Notes under the pieces: generated by a model | The model's input: only the letters and a program-made list of their open reading frames with translations | Database searches by the model: none | Told to the model about the DNA's origin: nothing | Made by a program: the position numbers and the translations under genes | Source of the DNA: CAWIMX01 sp963792785 | Lineage (GTDB): Bacteria > Acidobacteriota > Vicinamibacteria > Vicinamibacterales > CAVVIG01 | DNA length: 64,000 bases | Assembly (NCBI GenBank): GCA_963792785.1 | Contig: CAWBXO010000001.1 | Location: forward strand, 2,108,001-2,172,000 | Direction: 5' to 3' | Shown: positions 1 to 7,861 of the stretch, piece by piece | How positions within the stretch are numbered: the first letter of the stretch is position 1 | How the letters are laid out: each line of letters starts with the position of its first letter

Positions 1-223
1 CGTCGACGACCGGCGCCAGGACGCGGCTGGCGATCGACGCCGTGGTCGCGGCGCGCACGACGCCGCCGGCCTCGACGAAGGCCGGCGCCTCGCCGGCGGT
101 CGCGACCACCAGCGTGGCATCGACCCGGGCCGCGGGCGCCGCCCCCTCCGGTGCGGGGCCGGGCGCGCAGGCCGCCAGGCCGGCTGTGGCGACAACGACG
201 ACAGCGGATTTCAGAAAAGTCAC
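1..223 (-). CDS. RND efflux membrane-fusion (HlyD-like) lipoprotein, N-terminal fragment
   Basis: Partial gene running off the left edge. From a GTG at 223 it reads a short hydrophobic leader ending in a lipobox-like LAAC, then a proline/alanine-rich linker and a strand-rich stretch (VVATAGEAPAFVEAGGVV) typical of the first beta segment of periplasmic adaptor proteins. It starts 8 bases after the stop of the TolC-like gene, so the two are probably one efflux operon. The family links an inner-membrane RND pump to the outer-membrane channel. The substrate cannot be told, and the pump gene lies outside the window. Confidence 0.65.
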   Translation of the reverse strand, partial: MTFLKSAVVVVATAGLAACAPGPAPEGAAPAARVDATLVVATAGEAPAFVEAGGVVRAATTASIASRVLAPVVD

Positions 224-230
224 GCCAACC

Positions 231-1559
231 TCATTCGAGGGGAGAGCGGCCCACGGCGCGCTTGAGCGCCGCGGCCGCGGTGATGGCGCCGACCAGCGCC
301 GCGACGCGGTCGCGGTCGGCGTCGAGATGCGCGGTGGACGCGCGCAGCACGTCCTCGACCGGCGCGAGGCCGGCGTCGAAGCGATCGCGGATGATCCGTT
401 CACTCTCGGCGGCCTGTGCCACGGCGTCTCGGGCGACGGCCTCGCGCGCGCGCGCCGATCGCAGCGCGCTGAACGCGGTCACGACGTCCACCTGGATCCC
501 GGCGCGCACGTCGTCGGCCATCGCCCGGGCGCGCACCCCGGCCTCGCGCGCCGCCTCGCGGCGCTTCACGTCGGCGCCGCCGGTTGAGAAAGTCCAGCGA
601 ACCTCCGCACCCACCATCCACCCGGCGGCGCGATCGCCGTAGCGCGTGCCGTTCAGGTCGTACGCGGCCTGGGCGGCGGCCGTCGGGAGGAGCGCGGCCC
701 GGGCGGCGTCCTCGCCGGTCTTGGCGAGCGAGGCCAGCGCCGCGGCGCGGGCGGCCTCGGGCCGCGCCCGTTCCGCTTCCGCGAGCAGATCCGCAAGCGA
801 ATCACCTTCGGCGTCTTCGGGCGGCGCCGGCTCGACGATCGCATAGCCGCCCTGGATGGGCGCGCCCATGAGGCGGTTCAACTCGGCGCGCGCGATCGCG
901 GCGTCGCCTTCGGCCTGAATGACGCGCTGCCGCATGGCGGCACCGTGCACGGCGAGACTCAGCACGTCGGCCTCGGTCGCGACGCCCGCGTCACGGCGAG
1001 CCTCGGCGCGGCCGCGGTCTTCCTCGGCGGCGGCCGCGGCGGCGGCGGCCGCGCGCCCTTCGGCCTCGGCGGCGACAATGCGGCCGTAGGTGCCCGTGGC
1101 GGCGACGGCGAGGCCCGCGACGGTCTCGTCGACGACGGTGGCCGCCACCTCGGATTCGATCCGCGCGGCCTCGCGCGCCGACGAGGTCCGCCCGCCGTCG
1201 AAGATCACCTGCTCGGCGCCGAACGACGCATGAAAGAAGTTGATGGGCGACGGATGATTCAGGGCGTCCAGCGCGAAGTCGCCGGCGCCGAACCGCCGCG
1301 ACGACAGGAGCGACCCGAACACGAACACCGGCAGATCGCCACGCTGCCAGCCCTCCGACACCGACAGGCGCGGAAAGACGTCGGACCGGGCCGCGGCCGC
1401 CAGAGCCGTCGCGCCACGCGCCGCGGCGCGCGACGCGTCGAGGCCGGCATTCCGGTCAATCGCGGCCTGGACCGCCGCGTCCAGCGTCAGGACCTCCTGC
1501 GCCGTTGCCACGGCCGGCCCGGCGAGCGCCAGGAGCAGAACGAAGACACGAACAACCAT
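231..1559 (-). CDS. TolC-family outer-membrane efflux protein
   Basis: A 442-residue protein, the usual TolC/OEP length. Residues 1-20 are a signal peptide (VVRVFVLLLALAGPAVATAQ). The rest shows the family's long alanine-rich amphipathic helices, in two halves that each resemble the OEP domain (about 28-210 and 235-440). It would form the trimeric outer-membrane and periplasmic channel of a tripartite exporter with the adaptor encoded just downstream. It diverges from the ECF sigma gene 66 bases away. The ATG at 1559 places the signal peptide correctly. Export substrate is unknown. Confidence 0.9.
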   Translation of the reverse strand: MVVRVFVLLLALAGPAVATAQEVLTLDAAVQAAIDRNAGLDASRAAARGATALAAAARSDVFPRLSVSEGWQRGDLPVFVFGSLLSSRRFGAGDFALDALNHPSPINFFHASFGAEQVIFDGGRTSSAREAARIESEVAATVVDETVAGLAVAATGTYGRIVAAEAEGRAAAAAAAAAEEDRGRAEARRDAGVATEADVLSLAVHGAAMRQRVIQAEGDAAIARAELNRLMGAPIQGGYAIVEPAPPEDAEGDSLADLLAEAERARPEAARAAALASLAKTGEDAARAALLPTAAAQAAYDLNGTRYGDRAAGWMVGAEVRWTFSTGGADVKRREAAREAGVRARAMADDVRAGIQVDVVTAFSALRSARAREAVARDAVAQAAESERIIRDRFDAGLAPVEDVLRASTAHLDADRDRVAALVGAITAAAALKRAVGRSPLE

Positions 1560-1625
1560 CTCCCCTCAGAGATGCAGGGCGGCGGGGAAAGGTGACACCC
1601 GCCACGATCCGGGGAAGAATGCCGT

Positions 1626-2255
1626 GTGACGAAATCGCGGTCTTTGCATCTCTTACAGAAGGGCCCGGCCGGCCGCGGGGCCGGGCACGCCGCTCTGGTC
1701 CGGCGGGCCGCGACCGGCGACCCCAAGGCGATGGAGGCGCTGCTCGTCGGCGCCCAGGAGACCGCGTATCGTTTCAGCCTCCTCGTCTGCGGGCACCCGC
1801 AAGACGCCGAGGACGTCATGCAGGACGCGCTGCTGCGAACGTACCGGCACGTCCGCCGGATTCGACGGCCCGAGGCGTTTCGGACCTGGCTCTACTCGAC
1901 CGTGCGGAACGCGTGCCTGATGAAACGGCGCCTGCGCGCGGGGGAGCCCCGTCACATGACGCCGATCGACGGCGACCCTTCGGACGCGGACGCCCGAGAC
2001 GGCCAGCCGCCGATCGACGTGCGCGACCCGGGGAAGGGACCGGACGAACTGGCGATGGACGCCTGGGCCGATGAGCGCCTGCAGCGCGGGCTCCAGCGCA
2101 TCTCGCCGGCCCATCGCGCCATGCTGGTGCTGCGCGACGTGGAGGGACTCTCGACGCGCGAGGTGGCGACGGTCACCGGCCTGTCGGAGGCGAACGTGAA
2201 GACGCGCCTGCACCGGGCGCGTCTGCAGTTGAAGCGGGTGTTGACGGAACCATGA
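1626..2255 (+). CDS. ECF-subfamily RNA polymerase sigma factor
   Basis: A 209-residue sigma-70 family protein. Region 2 lies around residues 40-100, with the hallmarks AEDVMQDALLRTYRHVRR and FRTWLYSTVRNACL. Region 4 is around 140-205, with a helix-turn-helix (GLSTREVATVTGLSEANVKT). The start taken is GTG at 1626. The first 20 residues are basic and less conserved, so a later start is possible. The stop overlaps the ATG of a zinc-finger anti-sigma gene by four bases, the usual pairing. It diverges from the TolC gene, which hints at envelope-stress control, but no target promoter was identified. Confidence 0.92.
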   Translation: MTKSRSLHLLQKGPAGRGAGHAALVRRAATGDPKAMEALLVGAQETAYRFSLLVCGHPQDAEDVMQDALLRTYRHVRRIRRPEAFRTWLYSTVRNACLMKRRLRAGEPRHMTPIDGDPSDADARDGQPPIDVRDPGKGPDELAMDAWADERLQRGLQRISPAHRAMLVLRDVEGLSTREVATVTGLSEANVKTRLHRARLQLKRVLTEP

Positions 2256-2506
2256 AGGAAGCTGTGCGCGACTGTGAACGGGTGCTGGCGGACGTCTCGG
2301 CGTACCTCGACGGCGATCTCGACGCCGGGGCGTGCCGCCAGATGAAGCGGCACTGCCGGACCTGCGGACGATGCCGCACCCTCGTGTCGGATCTCGAGCG
2401 CACGGTGCGCCTGTGCCGCAAGGCCGGCGACCGGCCGCTTCCCGCGCGCGTGCGCCAGCGCGCCCGTGCGGAGGTGGCCCGCCTGCTCGCCCGCGTCGAC
2501 CGCTGA
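2252..2506 (+). CDS. anti-sigma factor with zf-HC2 zinc finger
   Basis: An 84-residue soluble protein. Near residues 8-45 it has Cys-(n)-His-x3-Cys-x2-Cys (cysteine of DCERVL, then HCRTCGRC), the ZAS fold that clamps ECF sigma factors. No membrane segment follows, so this would be a cytoplasmic anti-sigma, possibly redox- or zinc-responsive. It overlaps the sigma gene by ATGA, which implies translational coupling. Function is inferred from the motif and this pairing. Confidence 0.82.
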   Translation: MKEAVRDCERVLADVSAYLDGDLDAGACRQMKRHCRTCGRCRTLVSDLERTVRLCRKAGDRPLPARVRQRARAEVARLLARVDR

Positions 2507-2536
2507 AGCGGTGAAGCCAGGCGCTACAATCACCCG

Positions 2537-3049
2537 ATGCCTCCCACCGCGCCCGCACAGCACAAGGCTCGCGCGCCGCGCTCGGTCCGCTGCTTCGTGC
2601 TGACGATCAGCGACACGCGCACCGACGACACCGACACCAGCGGCCGCGCGATCGCCGACCTCCTCACCGCCGCCGGCCACCAGGTCGTCGGGCACGCCAT
2701 CGTGAAGGACGACGCCTCCGGGATCCGCGAGGTCCTGTTGCGGCAGATCGCGAACCCGGACGTGCAGGCGATCGTCACGACCGGCGGTACCGGGATCACG
2801 TCGCGCGACAGCACGTTCGAAGTGGTGAACGCGCTTCTCGAGAAGCGCCTCGACGGCTTCGGCGAGCTGTTCCGCATGTTGAGCTACGAGCAGATCGGAT
2901 CGGCGGCGATCATGAGCCGCGCGATCGCCGGGCTGGCCGCCGGCACGATTGTCGCGGCCCTGCCCGGCTCGGAAGCCGCGGTGCGCCTCGCGCTCGAACG
3001 CCTGCTGCTGCCCGAACTCGGCCACCTCGTGCAACAGGCGAACGCCTAG
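2537..3049 (+). CDS. moaB: molybdenum cofactor biosynthesis protein MoaB/MogA
   Basis: A 170-residue MoCF-fold protein. MoaB hallmarks are TISDTRTDDTDTSGRAI near residue 30 and TTGGTGITSRDST near residue 80, then a conserved YEQIGSAAIMSRA segment. This family adenylylates molybdopterin before metal insertion by MoeA, and moeA follows on the same strand. Length is that of MoaB rather than plant-type fusions. The first 15 residues (PTAPAQHKARAPRS) are a poorly conserved extension. Confidence 0.93.
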   Translation: MPPTAPAQHKARAPRSVRCFVLTISDTRTDDTDTSGRAIADLLTAAGHQVVGHAIVKDDASGIREVLLRQIANPDVQAIVTTGGTGITSRDSTFEVVNALLEKRLDGFGELFRMLSYEQIGSAAIMSRAIAGLAAGTIVAALPGSEAAVRLALERLLLPELGHLVQQANA

Positions 3050-3133
3050 CTAACGGCTAATGGCTAACGCCTAATGGCTAACGGCTAATGGCTAACGGCT
3101 AACGGCTACAGCTACGGCTAAACAGCTAACAGC
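3050..3133 (+). repeat. degenerate heptamer array, unit GGCTAAY
   Basis: About eleven tandem copies of a 7-base unit (GGCTAAC, GGCTAAT, GCCTAAT and variants) fill the whole space between moaB and moeA and stop three bases before the moeA ATG. No Shine-Dalgarno sequence is left. The same unit recurs at 14,507-14,579. Confidence 0.9.
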
Positions 3134-3136
3134 TTC

Positions 3137-4366
3137 ATGAGACCATTTACCAGCATCATCTCGATCGACGAAGCGCGCCGGCGGCTCGAGGCCGGCGTGT
3201 CGCCGATCGCCCGCGTCGAGCGCGTGGCGCTGGCCGCCGCCGCCGGGCGCGTGGCCGCGGAGATGATCGCCTCGCCGATCGACGTGCCGCCCTTCACCCG
3301 GTCGGCGATGGACGGCTACGCCGTCCGCGCGGCCGACACGGCGGGCGCCGCCAAGGGCCATCCCGTCCACCTGCGCGTCATCGATCGGATCTTTACCGGG
3401 CACGTCTCGCGGGCGCGCATCGAGGCGGGCTCGTGCGCGCAAATCGCGACGGGCGCGCCGATGCCGGACGAGGCCGACGCGGTGGTGATGGTCGAGGAGA
3501 CGGCGAACCAGAGCGCCGAAGGCGTGGACGTGCTCGCCGAAGCCGCCACGGGACAGAACATCGGCCGCCGGGGCGCCGACATCCGCGCGGGCGACGCGGT
3601 GGCACGGCCGGGCGACGCCCTGTCGCCGAGCCGCCTCGGCGCGATCGCCGCCGTCGGCTGCGCGGAGCTCGCGGTGTTCGAGCGGCCGCGCGTCGCCATC
3701 CTGTCCACGGGCAACGAGGTCGTCGAGCCGGGCCGGCCGATCGTGCCGGGCCAGATCTTCGACGTGAACCGCTTCACGCTCGCGTCGGTGATCGAAGCGC
3801 ACGGCGGCGTGGCGCTGCCGCTCGCGCCCGTCGGCGACACGACGGACGCGCTCCTCGCGGCGCTCGACGCCTGCGCGGACGCGCGCGCCGACATCGTCGT
3901 GTTCTCGGGGGGCAGCTCCGTCGGCGATCACGATCTGATCGCGGACGTCGTGGCCGCGCGCGGCCGCATGATCTTCCACGGGATCGCCGTGAAGCCGGGC
4001 AAACCGACGGCGTTCGCCGCGATCGCGCGGCCTGGCGGGGGCACGACGCCCTTCTTCGGCATGCCGGGCAACCCGACGTCGTGCCTCTCGAACGCCTACA
4101 TCCTGCTCGTGCCGTTCCTGCGCGCGACCGCGCGCCTCCCGCTGTGGGCGCCGCGGATCCTCCGCGTGCCCCTGACGCGCACGGTCACCTCGGTGGCCAA
4201 CCGCCACCAGTTCTACACGGTGCGCATCGAGCACGGCACAGCCGTGCCCGCCTTCAAAGGCTCGGGCGAGATCACCAGCCTCTCGCAGGCCGACGGGTAC
4301 ATTGAAATTGGAACCGAGACCACGAGCGTCGAAGCGGGAACGCTCGTGGATGTGACCCTGTTCTGA
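3137..4366 (+). CDS. moeA: molybdopterin molybdenumtransferase MoeA
   Basis: A 409-residue enzyme, the family's usual length. The N-terminal domains carry PPFTRSAMDGYAVRA near residue 55. The central MoCF-binding domain has LSTGNEVVEPG near 195 and FSGGSSVGDHD near 260, followed by FFGMPGNPTSC near 310. The C-terminal domain IV is about 335-409. MoeA inserts molybdate into adenylylated molybdopterin. It follows moaB, from which it is separated only by a repeat array. Translation must start without an obvious ribosome-binding site, because the array abuts the ATG. Confidence 0.95.
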   Translation: MRPFTSIISIDEARRRLEAGVSPIARVERVALAAAAGRVAAEMIASPIDVPPFTRSAMDGYAVRAADTAGAAKGHPVHLRVIDRIFTGHVSRARIEAGSCAQIATGAPMPDEADAVVMVEETANQSAEGVDVLAEAATGQNIGRRGADIRAGDAVARPGDALSPSRLGAIAAVGCAELAVFERPRVAILSTGNEVVEPGRPIVPGQIFDVNRFTLASVIEAHGGVALPLAPVGDTTDALLAALDACADARADIVVFSGGSSVGDHDLIADVVAARGRMIFHGIAVKPGKPTAFAAIARPGGGTTPFFGMPGNPTSCLSNAYILLVPFLRATARLPLWAPRILRVPLTRTVTSVANRHQFYTVRIEHGTAVPAFKGSGEITSLSQADGYIEIGTETTSVEAGTLVDVTLF

Positions 4367-4377
4367 GCCGGGGGAAT

Positions 4378-4577
4378 GGAGGAATTGGGTAATTGGGTAA
4401 TTTGGTAATTTGGTAATTTGGTGATTGGGTGATTGGGTGATTGGGTGATCGGCGGGACGGCCGGCCTTGGTTATCATGCCCCGGCTGTCGCACCGGCCGT
4501 GCCAACGAGGCCATCACCAAGTCACTAAATTACCCAATTACCCAATTACCAAATTACCCAATTACCAAATCACAACA
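4378..4577 (+). repeat. inverted pair of 8-base tandem arrays (ATTGGGTA)
   Basis: About eight copies of an 8-base unit (ATTGGGTA, ATTTGGTA, ATTGGGTG) occupy 4,378-4,447. Reverse-complement copies (TTACCCAA, TTACCAAA) lie at about 4,517-4,577. The arms could fold into a long imperfect stem with a roughly 70-base loop. They sit between convergent genes (moeA and the zinc-ribbon gene), so they may act as a bidirectional terminator. The same unit family recurs at 23,950. Confidence 0.85.
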
Positions 4578-4582
4578 TCCCC

Positions 4583-5047
4583 CTACCTCCTCCCAATCCT
4601 TCTCTCGTACTCCACCTCGAGCTCGTCGGCGATGTGCAGGTCGAAGCCCGCCGCGTAGTCCTTGTAGGCGCCCCGGAATTCCGAGTGGCACCGGTAGCAG
4701 ACCGTCAGCCCCTTCAGCTGCCCGTACACGATCAGATCGAGCAGCGCCGCACCGGCGAGGATGCTGTAGGCGATCAGGTCGCGGCCGAACCAGTAGAAGC
4801 CGGCGCTGATGAGCGCGCCGATGATGACGACGGCGAGCCCGAGCTTCGGATCGAAGTCCTTGCGGCTGTAGAACGCCGACCCGCCGCAGACCGGACAGAC
4901 GTCCACCGCGCGGTCCTCCCGCAGCGCCTCTGAGATCGCGATCGGGATCTCGCGCCCGCAGCCTCCGCACTTGATCACGGCCGGCGCGTCGGCCGCCGCG
5001 AACGGCAGACTCGCGTCACACTTCGGACATTTGGCGACGATGTTCAT
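4583..5047 (-). CDS. zinc-ribbon protein with two membrane segments
   Basis: A 154-residue protein starting at ATG 5047. It has two N-terminal CxxC zinc knuckles (CPKCDASLPF, then CGGCGREI), a third pair (CPVCGGSAF), two hydrophobic stretches around residues 68-105, and a last pair (CYRCHSEF) in the C-terminal tail. All point to a membrane-anchored zinc-ribbon protein of unknown role. It is the first gene of a minus-strand block but has no clear functional link to the downstream genes. I do not recognise a named family. Confidence 0.72.
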   Translation of the reverse strand: MNIVAKCPKCDASLPFAAADAPAVIKCGGCGREIPIAISEALREDRAVDVCPVCGGSAFYSRKDFDPKLGLAVVIIGALISAGFYWFGRDLIAYSILAGAALLDLIVYGQLKGLTVCYRCHSEFRGAYKDYAAGFDLHIADELEVEYERRIGRR

Positions 5048-5082
5048 CGTGGTGCAAGGGCCCGAGGCCCAACGCCTTCGTC

Positions 5083-6096
5083 TTAGCCCTTGCGTCCAGG
5101 GAAGAACGACGGCAGCGGCATGTCGCGCATGGTGTGCAGGCCCGGCTTCGCCTCGAGCACCTTCGGGATCGAGTTGACGACGAGCGAGGCCGTCGCCACG
5201 TCGCCGTGGATGCCGCCGGGAATCTTCACCGAGAGGCGCGGCGAGCCGTCGATATCGATCGCGTCGAACGTCTCGGGCGCGCCGAGGTAGGCCTCGAAGC
5301 GCAGCCGGATCGCGGGCTCGCCCTTGCGGTAGCCGATGCCCTCCTGGAGGATGCCGCACACGTACCCGGGATCCACCGCGAGGAACTCGCTCGAGATCGT
5401 CACGGTCGCCAGCTTGGGCTGGACGTCGTCCGAGATCCGGTCGAGGGTCCAGCCGAGCGAGTCGGCGATCATCGCGATCGACTCGGTCAGGCCCACGTGC
5501 CGCACCGTGCCCTCGGTCAACTGCTTCTCGAACTGCTCGGTGGTGAGGCCCGCGCCGACCTTCTGCTGGAACGGCAGCCGCCGCAGCCGCGCGTCCTGGA
5601 TCCGCGTGATGGAAATCCGATCGATCCGCTCGCACACGGCCGTCAGCGCGATCGGCAGCGCGTCCATCGCGAAGCCGGGGTTCACGCCGGTCGCGAGCAC
5701 GGCCACCTTGGCCTTGCGCGCGAGCAGGTCGATCCGCCGCGCCAGCCGCACGTGCGTGTAGGTCGGATACGTCAGCTCCTCGGTTGTCGAAACGATCGGC
5801 GTCTTCGCCTTGAGCGCGGCCTCGAGCTGCGACATCGCCGCCTTCAGCGAGGAGTTCGTGCACAGCACGACGATGTCCGGCTTGCACGCGCGGAGGGCCT
5901 TGGCGGGATCGTCCATCACCTTGATGCCCATCCGGCGGGTCGTGCCGATCAGGTCCCCGAGGTCGCGTCCGACCTTCGCCGAGTCGATGTCGACGCCGCC
6001 GACGATCTTGAACCCGGGCCGCGCGGCGACCTGGCGCGCGACGGCGACGCCGATCGGCCCGAGGCCGTAGTGCAACACGCGAATCTGTTTAGGCAT
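5083..6096 (-). CDS. DapB-like NAD(P)-dependent dehydrogenase
   Basis: A 337-residue protein with an N-terminal Rossmann motif (YGLGPIGVAVARQV). A dihydrodipicolinate-reductase-type fold continues through VLCTNSSLKAA and ATGVNPGFAMDALP. This architecture matches the group that includes 2,4-diaminopentanoate dehydrogenase and uncharacterised DapB homologues more than true lysine-pathway DapB, which is shorter (about 250-270 residues). The reaction cannot be fixed from sequence. It lies between the zinc-ribbon gene and a secreted amidase on the same strand. Confidence 0.8.
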   Translation of the reverse strand: MPKQIRVLHYGLGPIGVAVARQVAARPGFKIVGGVDIDSAKVGRDLGDLIGTTRRMGIKVMDDPAKALRACKPDIVVLCTNSSLKAAMSQLEAALKAKTPIVSTTEELTYPTYTHVRLARRIDLLARKAKVAVLATGVNPGFAMDALPIALTAVCERIDRISITRIQDARLRRLPFQQKVGAGLTTEQFEKQLTEGTVRHVGLTESIAMIADSLGWTLDRISDDVQPKLATVTISSEFLAVDPGYVCGILQEGIGYRKGEPAIRLRFEAYLGAPETFDAIDIDGSPRLSVKIPGGIHGDVATASLVVNSIPKVLEAKPGLHTMRDMPLPSFFPGRKG

Positions 6097-6115
6097 GAAG
6101 AATGAATTATAGCCC

Positions 6116-7846
6116 CTAGGGTGCGCTGGGCGGGGGCACGCGCGCCTTGGTGGCCTGCTCGAACGCGTACGCCAGGCCGAGCAGCGTGGGCTCGCTGCAC
6201 GCGACGCCCGCGAACGACACGCCGAAGGGCTGCGGCTTCGCGTCGAACCCGTCGGGAAACGGCGGCGTGGGCGCGTTCGGGACGAAGCCGGCCGGCACGA
6301 TCACCGTGGGGTACCCGGCCTTGGCCGACACCCCGGCGCCGCGCGATCCGGGGAACAGCAGCGCGTCCAGCCGCTCGGTCCGCATCACCGCGTCGATGCC
6401 GGTCTCGGCCGAGAGCCGCAGGTCGCGCGCGCGGTCCGCCACGTAGCGCGCCCGGTCCCGCTCCACGTCCATCTCGTCGGAAATGTCGAGCTGGGCCTGG
6501 CCGTACTTGATGGCGCCCGCGCGCTCGTGCGCGCGGTTCCACTCGCGCAGTTCCGTGAGCGAGCGCACGGGCGCCGACGGCCCGAGCGTCGCGAGCCACC
6601 GGTTGAAGTCGCGCTTCATCCCGTACTTGAGCACGACCGAGCAGTCCTCGTCGTGCGCCCGGGCGCCGGCCTCGCCCGAGCACGTGTTCCAGAGCAGGCT
6701 GTTGTCGGCCGCCTCCGGCGCCACGACGCTCGGAATGTCCGCGGGATCGACGATGACCGCGCCGGCCGCGCGAAGCGCCGCGATCGCGCGGTCCATCGCC
6801 GCCCGCTCGGCCGCGTTCAGGCCGCCGGCCGAGCCGCGGTCTCCCGGCAGCTTCACGCGATCGTAGAAATACGCGCGCGGGATGCCGATGCGCGCGCCCC
6901 GCAACGCGTCGGCGCGCAGGGCGCGCGTATAGTCGCCGCCGTCGGGTCTCGGGCACGCTCCCGACGCGGGATCCGCCGCGTCGGGCCGCTCGCCCTCGAG
7001 CGCGCCGAGCAGGATCGCCGCATCCACGACGTGGCGCGCCATCGGTCCGGCCGTGTCCTGGTCGGCGGTAATCGGGATCACGCCCGTGCGGCTCACGCGT
7101 CCGACCGTCGGCTTCACGCCCACGAGCATCGTCTGGTTCGACGGCGTGAGGATGGAACCCGACGTCTCCGTGCCGACGTTCGCCGCCCAGAGATTCGCCG
7201 TCGTGCCGATGCCCGAGCTCGAGCCGCCGGTGCCCATCGCGGGCCGGCCGTCGAAGGTGTCCGGCCGCGGATCCCGCCGCGGATCGTAGGGGTTGAACCC
7301 GAAGCCGCCGATGGCGTTGTAGTTGCCGGGCATCGGGGTCGGCGCCCCGGCCACCCAGTTGGCGAGCTCGGTCATGACGGTCTTGGCGATGATGACGGCG
7401 CCCGCCGCGCGCAGGTTCGTCACGAGCGTCGCGTCGTAGGGCGGCACGAATCCGTCGAACGCGAGCGCGCCGCCCGTCGTCGGGAGATCGCGCGTGAGGA
7501 TGTTGTCCTTCAGCGCGACGGGAATGCCCTGCAGCGGGCCGCGCGCGCGCCCGGCGGCCCGCTCGCGATCGCGCGCCGCCGCCTCGTCCAGCGCGCGCGG
7601 GTTCACGATGAGCGCCGCATGCAGCGTCGCCTGATAGAGGCCCAGGCGCGTCAGGTATTCGCGGACGATGGCGACCGATGTCGTGCGGCCGCTCGCCATC
7701 GCGGCCTGCATGTCGGGGATCGTGGCTTCCACCACCGAGAACGGGGCGGCGACGGCGGCGGGCGCCTGCGGCGCGGCTGCCAGGTGCGCCGCCGCGACGA
7801 CGGCCGCCAGCGCGGGCAGCACGCGGACGGGGATGCGCTGAAGCAT
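6116..7846 (-). CDS. secreted amidase-signature hydrolase
   Basis: A 576-residue protein from ATG 7846, chosen because it places a hydrophobic signal peptide (about 1-27) at the N-terminus. The amidase-signature catalytic elements are present: the lysine in VALKDNI, the glycine/serine-rich motif GTGGSSSGIGTTANLW with the cis-serine, and the nucleophile region GTETSGSILTP. Such enzymes hydrolyse C-N bonds of diverse amides; the exported form suggests scavenging or detoxification. The gene starts 16 bases from the divergently transcribed glycosyltransferase. Confidence 0.92.
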   Translation of the reverse strand: MLQRIPVRVLPALAAVVAAAHLAAAPQAPAAVAAPFSVVEATIPDMQAAMASGRTTSVAIVREYLTRLGLYQATLHAALIVNPRALDEAAARDRERAAGRARGPLQGIPVALKDNILTRDLPTTGGALAFDGFVPPYDATLVTNLRAAGAVIIAKTVMTELANWVAGAPTPMPGNYNAIGGFGFNPYDPRRDPRPDTFDGRPAMGTGGSSSGIGTTANLWAANVGTETSGSILTPSNQTMLVGVKPTVGRVSRTGVIPITADQDTAGPMARHVVDAAILLGALEGERPDAADPASGACPRPDGGDYTRALRADALRGARIGIPRAYFYDRVKLPGDRGSAGGLNAAERAAMDRAIAALRAAGAVIVDPADIPSVVAPEAADNSLLWNTCSGEAGARAHDEDCSVVLKYGMKRDFNRWLATLGPSAPVRSLTELREWNRAHERAGAIKYGQAQLDISDEMDVERDRARYVADRARDLRLSAETGIDAVMRTERLDALLFPGSRGAGVSAKAGYPTVIVPAGFVPNAPTPPFPDGFDAKPQPFGVSFAGVACSEPTLLGLAYAFEQATKARVPPPSAP

Positions 7847-7861
7847 AGAATCAATGATGCC

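Noticed and set aside
3050..3133. CRISPR array
   Set aside because: The units are only 7 bases, contiguous and without spacers. The same holds for the other arrays, including the 23-base one at 32.1 kb, and no cas gene is present.
6527..7861. Long plus-strand reading frame upstream of the glycosyltransferase
   Set aside because: It is antisense to the well-supported amidase gene and is composed of arginine/alanine-rich shadow sequence. Only the part from 7,862 has family motifs.
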